Shown one piece after another: positions 1 through 8,765 of a stretch of DNA of 27,366 bases (positions are counted from its first letter, which is position 1; each line of letters begins with the position of its first letter). The position numbers were made by a program, and so were the translations under genes. Under the pieces are notes generated by a model that worked only from the letters and a program-made list of their open reading frames with translations, did no database searches and was not told where the DNA came from. Location: assembly GCA_015679605.1 (NCBI GenBank), contig JAAAVE010000054.1, forward strand, positions 2,947 to 30,312. The letters run 5' to 3'. Origin of the DNA: Podila epigama. Lineage: Eukaryota; Mortierellomycota; Mortierellomycetes; Mortierellales; Mortierellaceae.

Positions 1-20
1 AAAAAAAAAAAAAAAAAAAA

Positions 21-456
21 GGACGTCGTCAAGTGCAGCTCTTGCCACAAAGTACCTTTCTCTTTGTCCTCTTCATTCAACGTGCTTGAACTCTCAGAAC
101 GCGGCGAGTTCAGTGCAACTTCTTGAAGATCATCTATGCTGTTGCTGTGTGGCACGGAAGTGTACTTGTGGTGATCTGCAAACATCGTTGTAAGTTATGA
201 TAAAGTGCTGATGCTGTGGACAACGAGGTGAGAAATATAAAAGCACACTTGAGCAGCAATACAAGGAAAAAAAAAAAAAAGCCCACTTGAGCAGAAATAA
301 AAAGAAAAAAAAAAAAAAAGGGATGACGGGGGGTAGACCAACATTCCTCAGGAGGAATGAGCTATCCCCGTGATCTCACATGGCATGTGGCGTTATTGCC
401 ATACTTGGTCCCCAAACAAAACAGGATAAAAATAAATAAATAACGGCTCCGTTTTA
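21..456. other. Spacer before first gene, with A-tailed tandem duplication
   Basis: No gene is supported here. The stretch holds two imperfect 39-bp direct copies at 242-280 and 281-319, each sharing the core cacttgagcag and ending in a run of about 14 A. It ends at the 3' end of the minus-strand F-box gene that terminates at 457. I see no tRNA, rRNA or long open frame. Confidence 0.6.
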
Positions 457-458
457 TT
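453..458 (-). terminator. Poly(A) signal AATAAA of F-box gene 1
   Basis: On the minus strand the hexamer AATAAA overlaps the TAA stop codon of the F-box gene ending at 457. It is the only canonical hexamer close to the stop on that strand. Cleavage would be expected a few tens of bases further on. This is position-based inference. Confidence 0.4.
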
Positions 459-2259
459 AAGGCACAAAAACATCTATGTTAGCCCTTTGGACATTCGAGA
501 GTGTAGCGTGTATGGTGTGTACGTGGGCATACGAGCTCACATGTACCACCCATTCTTTAGAGAACCTAGCCCGACCCCACTCTTCCATCATTTCTCGTCC
601 GATCTTGAATCTGTTAGCTCGTTCCTCATCGATTGCTAGGGGAGCACTGATGGCAAATTTATCGAGACGTGGGGCAAACGATAAGTCACCCACCATGGCT
701 AAAGTCGTTCCAAGACCAGCGATGTCCAATCGTACGAGCGAACAAAGAGAGGTCAGATTCGACTTGATCAAAGCTTGTTCCTTGTCGCTGTAGACCTCGA
801 ACGGCAACTCAGATGGGTTCTCATGCAGACTTTGATTGGGATGGCGAATGTCGATATGTAGTGTTTGCAGGCGCTTGGCACAGGGCCATGGCTTGCCGTC
901 GTTAAACAGCTCGATCGTCCCGACCAAGGTGCCTCGCAAGTTCAGTTCCTGCAAGCCGCCGCAAATCTGCAAGACTTTGCGCATGCCTGCAACAGTAATA
1001 TGGCGACATCGTTCCAAATCCAGCACCCGTAATGTGGTCTCGTGCATGGGCGATTGCAATGCATATGCTGAAAGGTCAAACAATGCATGATCGTCAAGCA
1101 TTGCGTTCTTTGTTTTGAGGTCCTTTAATCCGCGGTTCTTGTTGATAATACCGTTCATATCAGAGGTTGTAACATTTGTAGATCCTGAGATGGTGAGAAA
1201 TTGGAGATTGGTGCAGTACTTGATGATAGACTGTGGAGCGTCAGTGTCATGGGCGTAGAGTCGAAATGTTCTTGGCAAAATTTCCACATGTTTGATGTCT
1301 GGGAATCGTTCAAAGAAATACTCCCAGTCAGCACGAGCAAACGAGTTCTGGGACACGAATGATGCCTTTTCGAGACTGGCGATGTGGCTCAAAAACTTGC
1401 GTACAATAGGGTGGACTGTAGCGGTCGCGACCTTCAAGACGGCTCGGGCAGGGAGATTCAGGGCGGCCAGTTGAAGTGAGCGGAGTGAGTTGTTTTGCCA
1501 ACTGTCTATATCTTCCTCTTTAGATTCGGCTCTGAGCTCAGACTTGGTCTCGCCTTCTGATGCTGTATCCAAGGCGGCATCCTTGGACACACTCCCAGGC
1601 ATTTCTGTAGGTTTTACAGGGTCCTCTGAAAGCATAGTATTGATAAGGTCAAGCCTGGAAAGTCTTTTACATTCCTTGAGGACGTCGAGGAGGTCACTGA
1701 TGTGCACTTGGATAGTCGGAGCGTCCCAAATCAACGTTTCGAGATTCTTCAACTGACTAGCGGCGCCAAAGTGGCCATAAGTGGCACTAACATAGTTGGT
1801 CCTGAACCTGCAATGGAGGACGCGGAGGTGAGGCACATGGGCCAGGATCTCCCAGGTTTGTTCAGAAGTGAGACGTATAAAATTCATCCGCAGGTGCAGT
1901 AAGGCTGGAGTGTGCACCACCAGGAAGAGAATATTGTTCCAACTTGTGTTGGAGACACAAAGATGTGTCATCAGGTGGCCATATGTTCGAACGTTGGGAT
2001 AGACCCGGGTACGCTTGTAGCGGGTGAGGACAACCCGCTGGTAAAGGTAGGGGAGCCAATAACTTCGCCAAGTGCGACAAGTGGAGGCCAATGTTCGCCG
2101 ATCCATTAACTGGAGGTACTCTGTGATAAGACCGCGGAGCTCAGGGATGGCAAGGACCGCGTCCTGGAAGGGGGTACGAAGCGACGGGTCGATGACGGCC
2201 TTGCGCGGGCGAAGTCGTTTGAGGACAGCTTGGTCGACAATCCGCTGTATTCTAGGCAT
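457..2259 (-). CDS. F-box/leucine-rich-repeat protein 1
   Basis: A single-exon gene of 600 residues. Residues 30-80 look like an F-box: a PELRGLITEYL core followed by a CRTWRSYWLPYLYQRV stretch, the usual fungal F-box pattern of hydrophobics plus a conserved W near the end. The rest contains irregular leucine-rich repeats such as LRVLDLERCRHITVAGM and LQELNLRGT. F-box proteins bind Skp1 through the F-box and present targets to an SCF ubiquitin ligase; the LRRs would be the substrate side. A polar acidic insert lies near residues 220-250. The open frame extends 34 codons upstream of this ATG, but that extension is a hydrophobic F/L-rich translation of purine-rich DNA and is best read as untranslated leader. 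The next gene upstream (2617-4152) is a second F-box gene in the same orientation. The substrate is unknown. Confidence 0.8.
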   Translation of the reverse strand: MPRIQRIVDQAVLKRLRPRKAVIDPSLRTPFQDAVLAIPELRGLITEYLQLMDRRTLASTCRTWRSYWLPYLYQRVVLTRYKRTRVYPNVRTYGHLMTHLCVSNTSWNNILFLVVHTPALLHLRMNFIRLTSEQTWEILAHVPHLRVLHCRFRTNYVSATYGHFGAASQLKNLETLIWDAPTIQVHISDLLDVLKECKRLSRLDLINTMLSEDPVKPTEMPGSVSKDAALDTASEGETKSELRAESKEEDIDSWQNNSLRSLQLAALNLPARAVLKVATATVHPIVRKFLSHIASLEKASFVSQNSFARADWEYFFERFPDIKHVEILPRTFRLYAHDTDAPQSIIKYCTNLQFLTISGSTNVTTSDMNGIINKNRGLKDLKTKNAMLDDHALFDLSAYALQSPMHETTLRVLDLERCRHITVAGMRKVLQICGGLQELNLRGTLVGTIELFNDGKPWPCAKRLQTLHIDIRHPNQSLHENPSELPFEVYSDKEQALIKSNLTSLCSLVRLDIAGLGTTLAMVGDLSFAPRLDKFAISAPLAIDEERANRFKIGREMMEEWGRARFSKEWVVHVSSYAHVHTIHATLSNVQRANIDVFVP

Positions 2260-2616
2260 TGACTGAATGTGTAAATGACGAATGAAGAATGAAAGGAGTA
2301 AAGGATGAATGAGAGATGGGATGAAGGTGAAGAGTGAATAAATATGAAAAAAGACCCACAATTTTTAAAAAAAAAAAGATGGTGGCAAAAATGTTTAATG
2401 AGCCCATCCCAACCAACCAATCATAATAATAATTCGGGTCGGGTCCCCCCTTGTCCCAAGTGGCAAAAAAAAGGTCACATTGCTCTCAAGCAAAAGCACC
2501 AACGCCCATTCTTGACGTGTACACACGAAAAACAAATTGAATTTTCGGCTCTAAGCTACTACTGCAAGGGTAAAGCAACTTGCTTGCTAATCATTCTTTA
2601 CTGTTTGCGACTGTCC

Positions 2617-4152
2617 TTACTTCCTTTGGTATCGATATCGACTAATCTGAAAGTCACGCATGTTGGGCATGGTGCCAACACGGTCAAGCATTCGCCGCAA
2701 CAAGAGGTTGCTATTGCGCGAGTCGAGTTCTACAGCGTCAAATATCGTCATCTCTTCATCCAGCTCCCATCCGTACTTGTCCAGAAGCTTATTCGGTCGA
2801 CACAGGTCTAATCCAGGAGCAGCATCTCCATCGACAGTGGCTCCTTTGATGTCTGACATCTCATCATTCAACTGCCAAGACGGTACAATGTCCGGATCCC
2901 TCTCAAAGAGCTCATACACGTCGTCTCCCTGGTACGGCCCTGCAGGCTCTTCTATATCATACAAATCTTCTTCACGCTCAACCCTAAACTTTGAACGATC
3001 AAGTCCTGTCGTCACCCATTGTAACATGATCGATTCAAGCTTGGGAGTCCACGGTCGGTCAAATAGGGCAAAGCAATCCTCTGGCGTCCAAGAACTACCA
3101 CATGCCTCGGCTGTGAACATGCGGAGGTTTGTACAGTTTTCCAAAATGAGACTCATCGAGGCCATTGCGCTCGGAATCAGCCTCCGGTACACGTATAGAT
3201 GCAAGTTAACCAAGGTGTTATAATGCCGATCCAAAATCGCTTCACAAAGCTGGGGTCGCAAATCCTGCATGGGCAGATCCAATGTCTCGAATCCAGTCCC
3301 AGCCTTGACGGGTTCGATATCCTGACTCCAGTGCCAGATGGGATAGTACTCGTGCGCGTTGAATTTCTTGGAGCAGTAGAGGTGGCGTAGTTTTGGGCAG
3401 CACTCTCTCAGGTTCAGCGATAACTCGGCGATCGGACAATCTTCCTCAGGTTGATACTCCAAGGTTTCGAGATTGGGGCAATAACGTACCAGCGATGGAA
3501 GGCCTGGGTTGCTCCGGTTCCAGTCGCAGTCCAAGACCAGGTGTGTGAGGTTGAGGAGCGGGACACAGCCGTCAAAGTAGTTGACACCCCGGAGATCATG
3601 AAGGATCAAGGTTTTCAGAAGTGGGTTGTTGCTGAGTGTCTTGGCCAGACAAATAGAGCTTCTACCATTGTAATCTCTCCACCGCTTCAGATGCAGTACA
3701 GTGAGTTGTGTGAGTGACTCTAGCGTAGAGAGGGTCTCCCTTTCACGGTTCTCCAAGTATTGTAACGGAAAGTCCCAGCAAATCTCTGTGAGGCCGGGAT
3801 TGGCTAAAGCGAGGTCGAAAAGTAAACGGGCATTGGTGAAGGTGTAGCAGTGGAGTGCTCTCAGATTCCGTGTGGTCCAGCAAGGCTCTAGGGACTTTCT
3901 ATGGACACCAAGATACCGGATATGATGCGCGTTCGCTTGTAGAATCTCTTCAGGGACATCCCAATCTCGATAGGCACTCATATCAAAAACTCTCCACAAA
4001 AGTGGAGTCAAGATTGTGCGCCAGGTCCGATTGACTTGAATGCATGCGACTAAATCGTCCGGCTCGAAAATGTCATCATCCCATAAATGAATGAACCAAC
4101 CAACACGCGAGATGATCTCTGGGAGATGGAGTGGATGAATCTTGGGTGCCAT
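2617..4152 (-). CDS. F-box/leucine-rich-repeat protein 2
   Basis: A single-exon gene of 511 residues. The N-terminus (about residues 8-60) is an F-box-like segment: LPEIISRVGW, then a short acidic spacer, then LVACIQVNRTWRTILTPLLWRVFD. LRR-like segments follow (LTQLTVLHLKRW, LLKTLILHDLRG, LLNLTHLVLDC, NLETLEY). The C-terminal 120 residues are more acidic and not repeat-like. The expected role is substrate recognition in an SCF ubiquitin ligase; the target is unknown. The ATG at 4152 sits in a good context (ccATGG) and a TATAAATA motif lies 45 bp upstream. It shares fold type and orientation with its neighbour at 457-2259, but the two are not close in sequence, so an old duplication or independent members of a large family are both possible. 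Confidence 0.8.
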   Translation of the reverse strand: MAPKIHPLHLPEIISRVGWFIHLWDDDIFEPDDLVACIQVNRTWRTILTPLLWRVFDMSAYRDWDVPEEILQANAHHIRYLGVHRKSLEPCWTTRNLRALHCYTFTNARLLFDLALANPGLTEICWDFPLQYLENRERETLSTLESLTQLTVLHLKRWRDYNGRSSICLAKTLSNNPLLKTLILHDLRGVNYFDGCVPLLNLTHLVLDCDWNRSNPGLPSLVRYCPNLETLEYQPEEDCPIAELSLNLRECCPKLRHLYCSKKFNAHEYYPIWHWSQDIEPVKAGTGFETLDLPMQDLRPQLCEAILDRHYNTLVNLHLYVYRRLIPSAMASMSLILENCTNLRMFTAEACGSSWTPEDCFALFDRPWTPKLESIMLQWVTTGLDRSKFRVEREEDLYDIEEPAGPYQGDDVYELFERDPDIVPSWQLNDEMSDIKGATVDGDAAPGLDLCRPNKLLDKYGWELDEEMTIFDAVELDSRNSNLLLRRMLDRVGTMPNMRDFQISRYRYQRK

Positions 4153-4196
4153 GGGAAGAATGTTGAATTGTCGAACAAGTATGTCGTGACATGAAT

Positions 4197-4204
4197 TATT
4201 TATA
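4197..4204 (-). promoter_or_regulatory. TATA-like box of F-box gene 2
   Basis: The minus strand reads TATAAATA 45 bp upstream of the ATG at 4152. The spacing fits a core promoter with a very short 5' leader. Only motif and spacing support it. Confidence 0.4.
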
Positions 4205-4325
4205 ATTTCGCGCTAACTGCGTGTGCGCTAACGGCGCGTAGAGAGCGCCGCAGTTTATCACAACCATGCAATTTTTGATCACAACCCCCATCCCAACGAC
4301 AATTTCTTTTTTTTTTCATTTTCAT

Positions 4326-4331
4326 TTTATT
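4326..4331 (-). terminator. Poly(A) signal AATAAA beyond the GH89 gene
   Basis: AATAAA on the minus strand, 87 bp past the TAG that ends the displaced GH89 C-terminal frame at 4418. Its position fits the 3' end of the ancestral, unscrambled gene rather than the premature stop at 4709. It sits beside poly-T/poly-A runs. Confidence 0.4.
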
Positions 4332-4417
4332 GTGAGTGAAAAAAAAAAAAGCACTTCCGAATGATTCTAAAAAAAAAGGTGAAAGTACTTTTTTTGGCTT
4401 CTACGATTCATAAAAAT

Positions 4418-4627
4418 CTAGGGCTTGCCGCCAGCAGCGACGCGTACAGCAAGCGGACCCCACTTGTTGTACAGCTCACGGATAACCTCAGTAGGCTCCT
4501 GGCCGTTGGTCTCCCACGACTCACCAGTGCGCTGACCCCACACCTGAGCCTGCCACTCAGTCTCGCGAGCCAAGTTCTTGGCGGTAAAGTTGGTAGGCTC
4601 CCAAGGCGTGTTCGTCGTCACAGCCTG
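4418..4627 (-). pseudogene. Detached C-terminal end of the GH89 alpha-N-acetylglucosaminidase
   Basis: On the minus strand this segment encodes Q-A-V-TTNTPWEPTNFTAKNL followed by ETEWQAQVWG and ends at a stop at 4418. This is the type of tail that follows the K-Q-W-G-G-hydrophobic region in GH89 enzymes. It is in the gene's orientation but cut off from the main frame by the inverted repeat at 4628-4777, so the current sequence could not express it as part of the enzyme. It has no own start codon (the frame opens with GTG). If the inversion is an assembly or amplification artefact, this is simply the true 3' end of the gene. Confidence 0.6.
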
Positions 4628-4777
4628 CTCGAGTCCAACATCCGTGATTTGGTCACCTGGTGGGGACCCTCGGGTGTGCCCTCGCCTGGATCGCTCCAGA
4701 ACTATGCTTCAAAGCAGTGGGGAGGTCACACCCGAGGGTCCCCACCAGGTGACCAAATCACGGATGTTGGACTCGAG
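4628..4777. repeat. Perfect inverted repeat, 51-bp arms with 48-bp loop, inside GH89 gene
   Basis: Left arm 4628-4678 and right arm 4727-4777 are exact reverse complements; the bases just outside and just inside the arms no longer pair. The right arm, read on the minus strand, is normal GH89 coding sequence (LESNIRDLVTWWGPSGV). The 48-bp loop is coding only on the plus strand, where left arm plus loop read on as LESNIRDLVTWWGPSGV then PSPGSLQNYASKQWGG. The loop is therefore backwards relative to the gene, and the segment expected between QWGG and the tail at 4627 is missing. This is the signature of a fold-back template switch. Confidence 0.9.
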
Positions 4778-6940
4778 GAATTGCTGGTAGCCAGCCTTGG
4801 TAGGGCCGTTGGGGCCGGACGAAGGGAGCTGGACATATCCGCTGCGGTTGATGGGGTCAATCGACTCGCGAGCATCACGAATGTTGGCGCCAAGGGAGAA
4901 GATTGGGTGCGTGTTGAGAACAGTGTTCGCGTCACGGATGAGCTCAATCACCTTCTGACCGGCAGTACGGATCTTGGCCACATCCTTGGCGTTGTAGGCA
5001 TCCACGAGGCTCTGGTGCAAGGCGGGGAGGACAGTAGCTCCGAGAAGAACCTCACGTGTCAAGTCCACAAGATCAAACTTGAAGGCCTTGGGAATATTGC
5101 TGTGGTTGTCGAACAATGCTGCCTGAACAAGAGTGCTCCAGGCATTCACGACTTCCGTCTTGTTGTACCAGAAGATGGTGCCCAACCAGCCGTTGTTGTA
5201 CATCTCGAGGGCAGGCACCTTCTCAACAAACGACTTGCTTTGAGACTCTTGACCCGATTGGCAGTTCCACACAGTCTCGCTCAGAGTAGTGAAAGCTGAG
5301 AGAACCGAGGAAGAGGCACGGTTGGGTCCATAGCGACGGCGAACAAAGCGAGCACGATGGGCATCACGGTCAATGGGCTGAGTAGGGTTATACCAGGCAA
5401 GGTCAAGGAGAGCGGTGTAGACATATTCGTTGTTGTTGATGCTCTCAGTGGTGAGACCGATACCCTTGAGGTTGGTGGGGTGCTTGCCAAAGACTTCCAA
5501 GGGCAAAGTAAAGACCTTCTCCAAGTTACCATAAAGACCCTGTGCAGCGCCAAAGTTGCTCAGCAAGCTCCAGGCAAAGTCGTGGCCGTAGAATCCATTG
5601 GTGACCTTCCAGACAGGGTAGACTTCAGCGGCGAGATCAAGGATGAAGGGTGTACCATTGGCATCGCTGATACCCTGGAAGTAGGCAGCGGTGGCTTCAG
5701 GGGTCCAGACTCCAGTGTTCAGCAAGAACCATCCCTGCATGACCCAGACAGTGGCAGGGTCGACAGATTGCAATGCATGGGTGACACTGGAGGTGATGGC
5801 GTGCATGCACGCAGGAGTAACGCAGTCAGGGATGAGCTCGTTGTAAAGATCAAGAAGATAGTAGTGCGAGGTGTATCCACCGTTGAGCTCCTGCTGGAGG
5901 GTCAAGTACTGGGAAGTGAGGTTGGTGAAGAGAGGGTCGGTCTGGAGGACATAGGTGACCTCGGTGTGCTCGCTAGGGAATGCAGACCAATTGCTCGAGT
6001 TCTTGAAAACAGCGTTGGGGAACTGTGCAGGGAGAGCCTTGGGAACGAAACCCTGGAAGGCAGGGAGGATGGCGGTGATGCCAAACTCACGCAGACGAGC
6101 GAGAATACGTTGGTGGAGTGCCCATTGACTGTCGATGAACTTGTTCTTGTAGACGAGCTCGTTGGAGGCGCTCGAGTTGAGAAGGGTATGCTGCCACGAT
6201 CCTTGGATGTTACCCATGCGTTGCCAGGGGCTGTAAGCGGGGCCGGAGAAGAAGCTGTTGAGGTCCTCATCGGTCAAACCAAGGTTGTAGTAGAACTGGC
6301 GCAACACGTACTCCTGACCAACGAGAGCAGGCAACAAGTTGATACCGTTCAAGAGCATCCAGTCTATGACCCGAAAGATAAAAAAAAAAAAAAAAACGCA
6401 TCTGGGCTCCTTACCAATCTCGCGCTCCCAACGCTTCCAGTCCCAAAAGGCAAACTGATAACCAAAGGTGACGACGTTAGTGTAGTAACGGTGGGGGACG
6501 AAACTGCCGCGGACATGGCCAGTCGTGACGGTCTGGTTAGTGTCGAGCTCAAGGTCAGGCACAGACTGAGGCTCACGAGGCAGCTCGTTGAAGCGGTCGC
6601 CAGCCCAGGAGAGTTCGACTTCAGCAGCCTGGTCAAGGTAGTACTTGAGACCACGGCCAAGGGCACCAAGAGTGGTTCCCTCGATGAGGACGCGACTGCC
6701 ATTGGCAGTGTTGTTCTTGTTGGAGACGCGGAAGACATCGTACTTGTTCTCTGGGTTAGGGGGCGCAATGTCGGCAACAATCTGGAAGTCAAAGTTGTTG
6801 TGGTAGGCAGGAGGGAGGATGCGCTTCACCAGAGTCTGGAGTGGGACAGTGGACTGGGCTGAGACGGCAATGGTCTGAATGACCATCAAGGCGACACCGG
6901 CCATGGCCCACACGCGAGCACCTTGCTTCTTGATAGCCAT
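4709..6940 (-). CDS. NAGLU: Secreted alpha-N-acetylglucosaminidase (GH89), 3' end disrupted
   Basis: A NAGLU-type glycoside hydrolase that removes terminal alpha-linked N-acetylglucosamine; here expected to be secreted or vacuolar. Residues 1-28 form a signal peptide (hydrophobic core after MAIKKQGARVW, cleavage near VSA-QS). An N-terminal alpha/beta domain is followed by the (alpha/beta)8 barrel with WERE-I-DWMLLNGINL, a GNIQGSW segment, and the two regions holding the family's catalytic glutamates: LYNEL (human Glu316) and TTESINNNEYVY (human Glu446). VWVMQGW is also conserved. A 51-bp intron at 6364-6414 joins ATT-G to AC-TGG and restores EIDWML; its length is a multiple of three and it has no stop, so unspliced reading stays open. 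After GPSGV the frame runs into the inverted repeat and stops at 4709, losing about 90 residues of the C-terminal helical domain, part of which survives at 4418-4627. Confidence 0.88.
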   Translation of the reverse strand: MAIKKQGARVWAMAGVALMVIQTIAVSAQSTVPLQTLVKRILPPAYHNNFDFQIVADIAPPNPENKYDVFRVSNKNNTANGSRVLIEGTTLGALGRGLKYYLDQAAEVELSWAGDRFNELPREPQSVPDLELDTNQTVTTGHVRGSFVPHRYYTNVVTFGYQFAFWDWKRWEREIGKEPRCVFFFFFIFRVIDWMLLNGINLLPALVGQEYVLRQFYYNLGLTDEDLNSFFSGPAYSPWQRMGNIQGSWQHTLLNSSASNELVYKNKFIDSQWALHQRILARLREFGITAILPAFQGFVPKALPAQFPNAVFKNSSNWSAFPSEHTEVTYVLQTDPLFTNLTSQYLTLQQELNGGYTSHYYLLDLYNELIPDCVTPACMHAITSSVTHALQSVDPATVWVMQGWFLLNTGVWTPEATAAYFQGISDANGTPFILDLAAEVYPVWKVTNGFYGHDFAWSLLSNFGAAQGLYGNLEKVFTLPLEVFGKHPTNLKGIGLTTESINNNEYVYTALLDLAWYNPTQPIDRDAHRARFVRRRYGPNRASSSVLSAFTTLSETVWNCQSGQESQSKSFVEKVPALEMYNNGWLGTIFWYNKTEVVNAWSTLVQAALFDNHSNIPKAFKFDLVDLTREVLLGATVLPALHQSLVDAYNAKDVAKIRTAGQKVIELIRDANTVLNTHPIFSLGANIRDARESIDPINRSGYVQLPSSGPNGPTKAGYQQFLESNIRDLVTWWGPSGVTSPLL

Positions 6941-7094
6941 GGTGATGGTGGGAATGTGAGTGAGAGTTTGATGAGAAGGAGGAAACGTTTAAGTGGACTT
7001 GTCAAGTCACCAGAGAATGTGAAAGGGTGGTGGACAAGAGGGATGTGGTCAAAAAAACGAAGGAAAAAGTATGCACAAGTAGAGAAAGGTCAGG

Positions 7095-7102
7095 TTTATA
7101 TA
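7095..7102 (-). promoter_or_regulatory. TATA-like box of GH89 gene
   Basis: The minus strand reads TATATAAA about 155 bp upstream of the ATG at 6940. It is a strong match to the core motif in a region otherwise lacking one. The implied 5' leader would be about 120 bases. Confidence 0.4.
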
Positions 7103-8452
7103 TGCATGGAACATGTCGAAAAATGACCACGGACAACCATGCAATACATGCGCAATCAGAACAAACCACGGAAGGCAGCTTTGTTAGCAAGTCAGTCAGT
7201 CAGTCAATGGGAACAGGGTCCATTCATACTTTCGGGTGTATTACGTTTCTTGTTGAAGACGAAGAAATAGAACGTGCGTCGGCTCGCCGCGCTTGTCTGG
7301 CTCTCATCCAACCAAAACCCAAACCACGAAAGGCAATATCACATTCAGTGACGTTGTCCTGTGCTGACTGACCAACACTCTTCCAAAGGCGCAACCTATG
7401 GTGCAGATCGCAGCACTGTCTGCTGAGATTGCAAAATCAATAGGAGTAGGTTCACTGCTCAGCTGCTCAGTGAGAGCGATTGAACGCGGCGGCGCCATTT
7501 TTTTTCTTTTTTTATTGTTTTTTACCTTGTTAGACATGATTGCTTTGCAATGCCAGGGTCGCTAGTTTGGCGACTGCACCCAAAATGGTAGTAAGTTTGA
7601 TCGATAAGAAAAATGGACTGATGGCGAATGTTGTACAAGAAGCTTCCTGCTCTGTCAATTGACAGCAGAACACCAGCAGCAGGTTGCAGCATTCGCACGC
7701 ATCCATATCCGTTATTTTTGTTTATTTGTTTTGTTTGTTCGCTTATTCACTTGTTTGTTCTGGTTATTGTTTTTTTTTGTTCGCGTTATTATATCATGTC
7801 ATGATTTACTTGGTACCGCATCAGCAGCATCAATTGAAAGCCGTAGCTATTGTGTTGGACCCGGAAAATTGAACTAAAATGAGGATTCATACATGGAGAC
7901 ATGGAGAACAAAACGCCGCATCTTGCTAAAAGACAGACAGTTCTTAAAGTAACATTCAGCGATTTGTTGGGCTGTGCAAGAGCAAAAGCAAATAAATAAA
8001 TAAAAAAAACGTCTCCACAATCAAACAACAGATTGTACTCCGGTTGCCACAATAAAAACACTCCTTTTGCTTTCCACAAGGGGCTAGCCTGGCACCATTC
8101 CATTCATGCATGTACATGTGCCATGCAAGATGAATGCGATATTACCAGTATGGTACAACATGTCTCGAAGAGCAGCAAGAAGAAAATCTCGCGACGAACG
8201 AAATGTTTGTCCGCTGAAAGACAACAAGTTTGAAATCATTACCAAGCTCCTTCATGTTCTCATGATGGGCATTTACGACTGACAAATCGCTTGGCGGCTT
8301 AGATGTTTTGCGCATTCCTCTGTTTCTGCCTGTTGAATTGGTTGAGAGCATGGATGTATGGATAGGCACTCATTTCATGCATTGTTATCGAAACCGCACC
8401 TCTTGAGCGAATTACGCAAAAAGAGACATGGGGAATGAAAGAAGAGCGTTGT

Positions 8453-8500
8453 CCTATCCTATCCATCCATCTATCTATCTATCCATTCAATCCAATCCAT
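8453..8500. repeat. Imperfect CCAT/CTAT simple repeat
   Basis: A run of atcc/atct tetranucleotides (tatcctatccatccatctatctatctatcc) followed by atccaatccatcg. It is a microsatellite in the spacer downstream of the USP gene. No function is implied. Confidence 0.6.
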
Positions 8501-8765
8501 CGTCTTTGTTGATATGTAACGTTATTTTGAAATCATTCGCATCGCACCATTGTTCAAGTTGGAGAATGAGGCCTGACTATGTTAAACTTCTCTCAGTGTG
8601 TAACATTGGTTTCAATTTTAATATGGGGACTATACAAAAAGTTGTGTTTCGAGACCAATTGAACAAGCGGATATGGTACAATAAAGTTGGGGATAGAGAA
8701 TACAGTACATAAAAAAAATGTCATACCTGGAGAATAATGTGGAGTGAGCGACATGGTTGATGGAA

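Larger units (their letters stand above)
6941..8765. other. Long spacer between GH89 and USP genes
   Basis: No convincing gene. It contains the GH89 promoter (TATA-like box at 7095-7102), a gtca tetranucleotide stretch near 7190-7206, a T-rich tract at 7710-7783, and a ccat/ctat simple repeat at 8453-8500. A minus-strand open frame starting at 7497 (MAPPRSIALTEQLSSEPTP, about 64 residues) is coding-like but unrecognised and has no supporting neighbour exon. Confidence 0.5.

Noticed and set aside
2260-2361. 34-residue N-terminal extension of F-box protein 1
   Set aside because: Looks like a membrane segment but is a translation of purine-rich leader DNA; the F-box protein starts sensibly at 2259.
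3308-3322. tRNA B-box-like gggttcgatatcc
   Set aside because: It lies inside the F-box 2 coding region and no A box or cloverleaf fits around it. I found no convincing tRNA in the window.
4361-5299. 312-residue plus-strand open frame
   Set aside because: It is antisense to the GH89 gene for most of its length. Its one real coding stretch (about 4628-4726) comes from the inverted copy of the GH89 gene.
5357-6862. 501-residue plus-strand open frame
   Set aside because: It is the exact antisense of the GH89 coding region, Val/Leu/Gly-rich, with no recognisable domain; GC-rich third positions on the real strand open the opposite frame.
7304-7537. 77-residue minus-strand open frame
   Set aside because: Short, unrecognised, begins in a poly-K stretch; the coding-like part from 7497 lacks any supporting exon.
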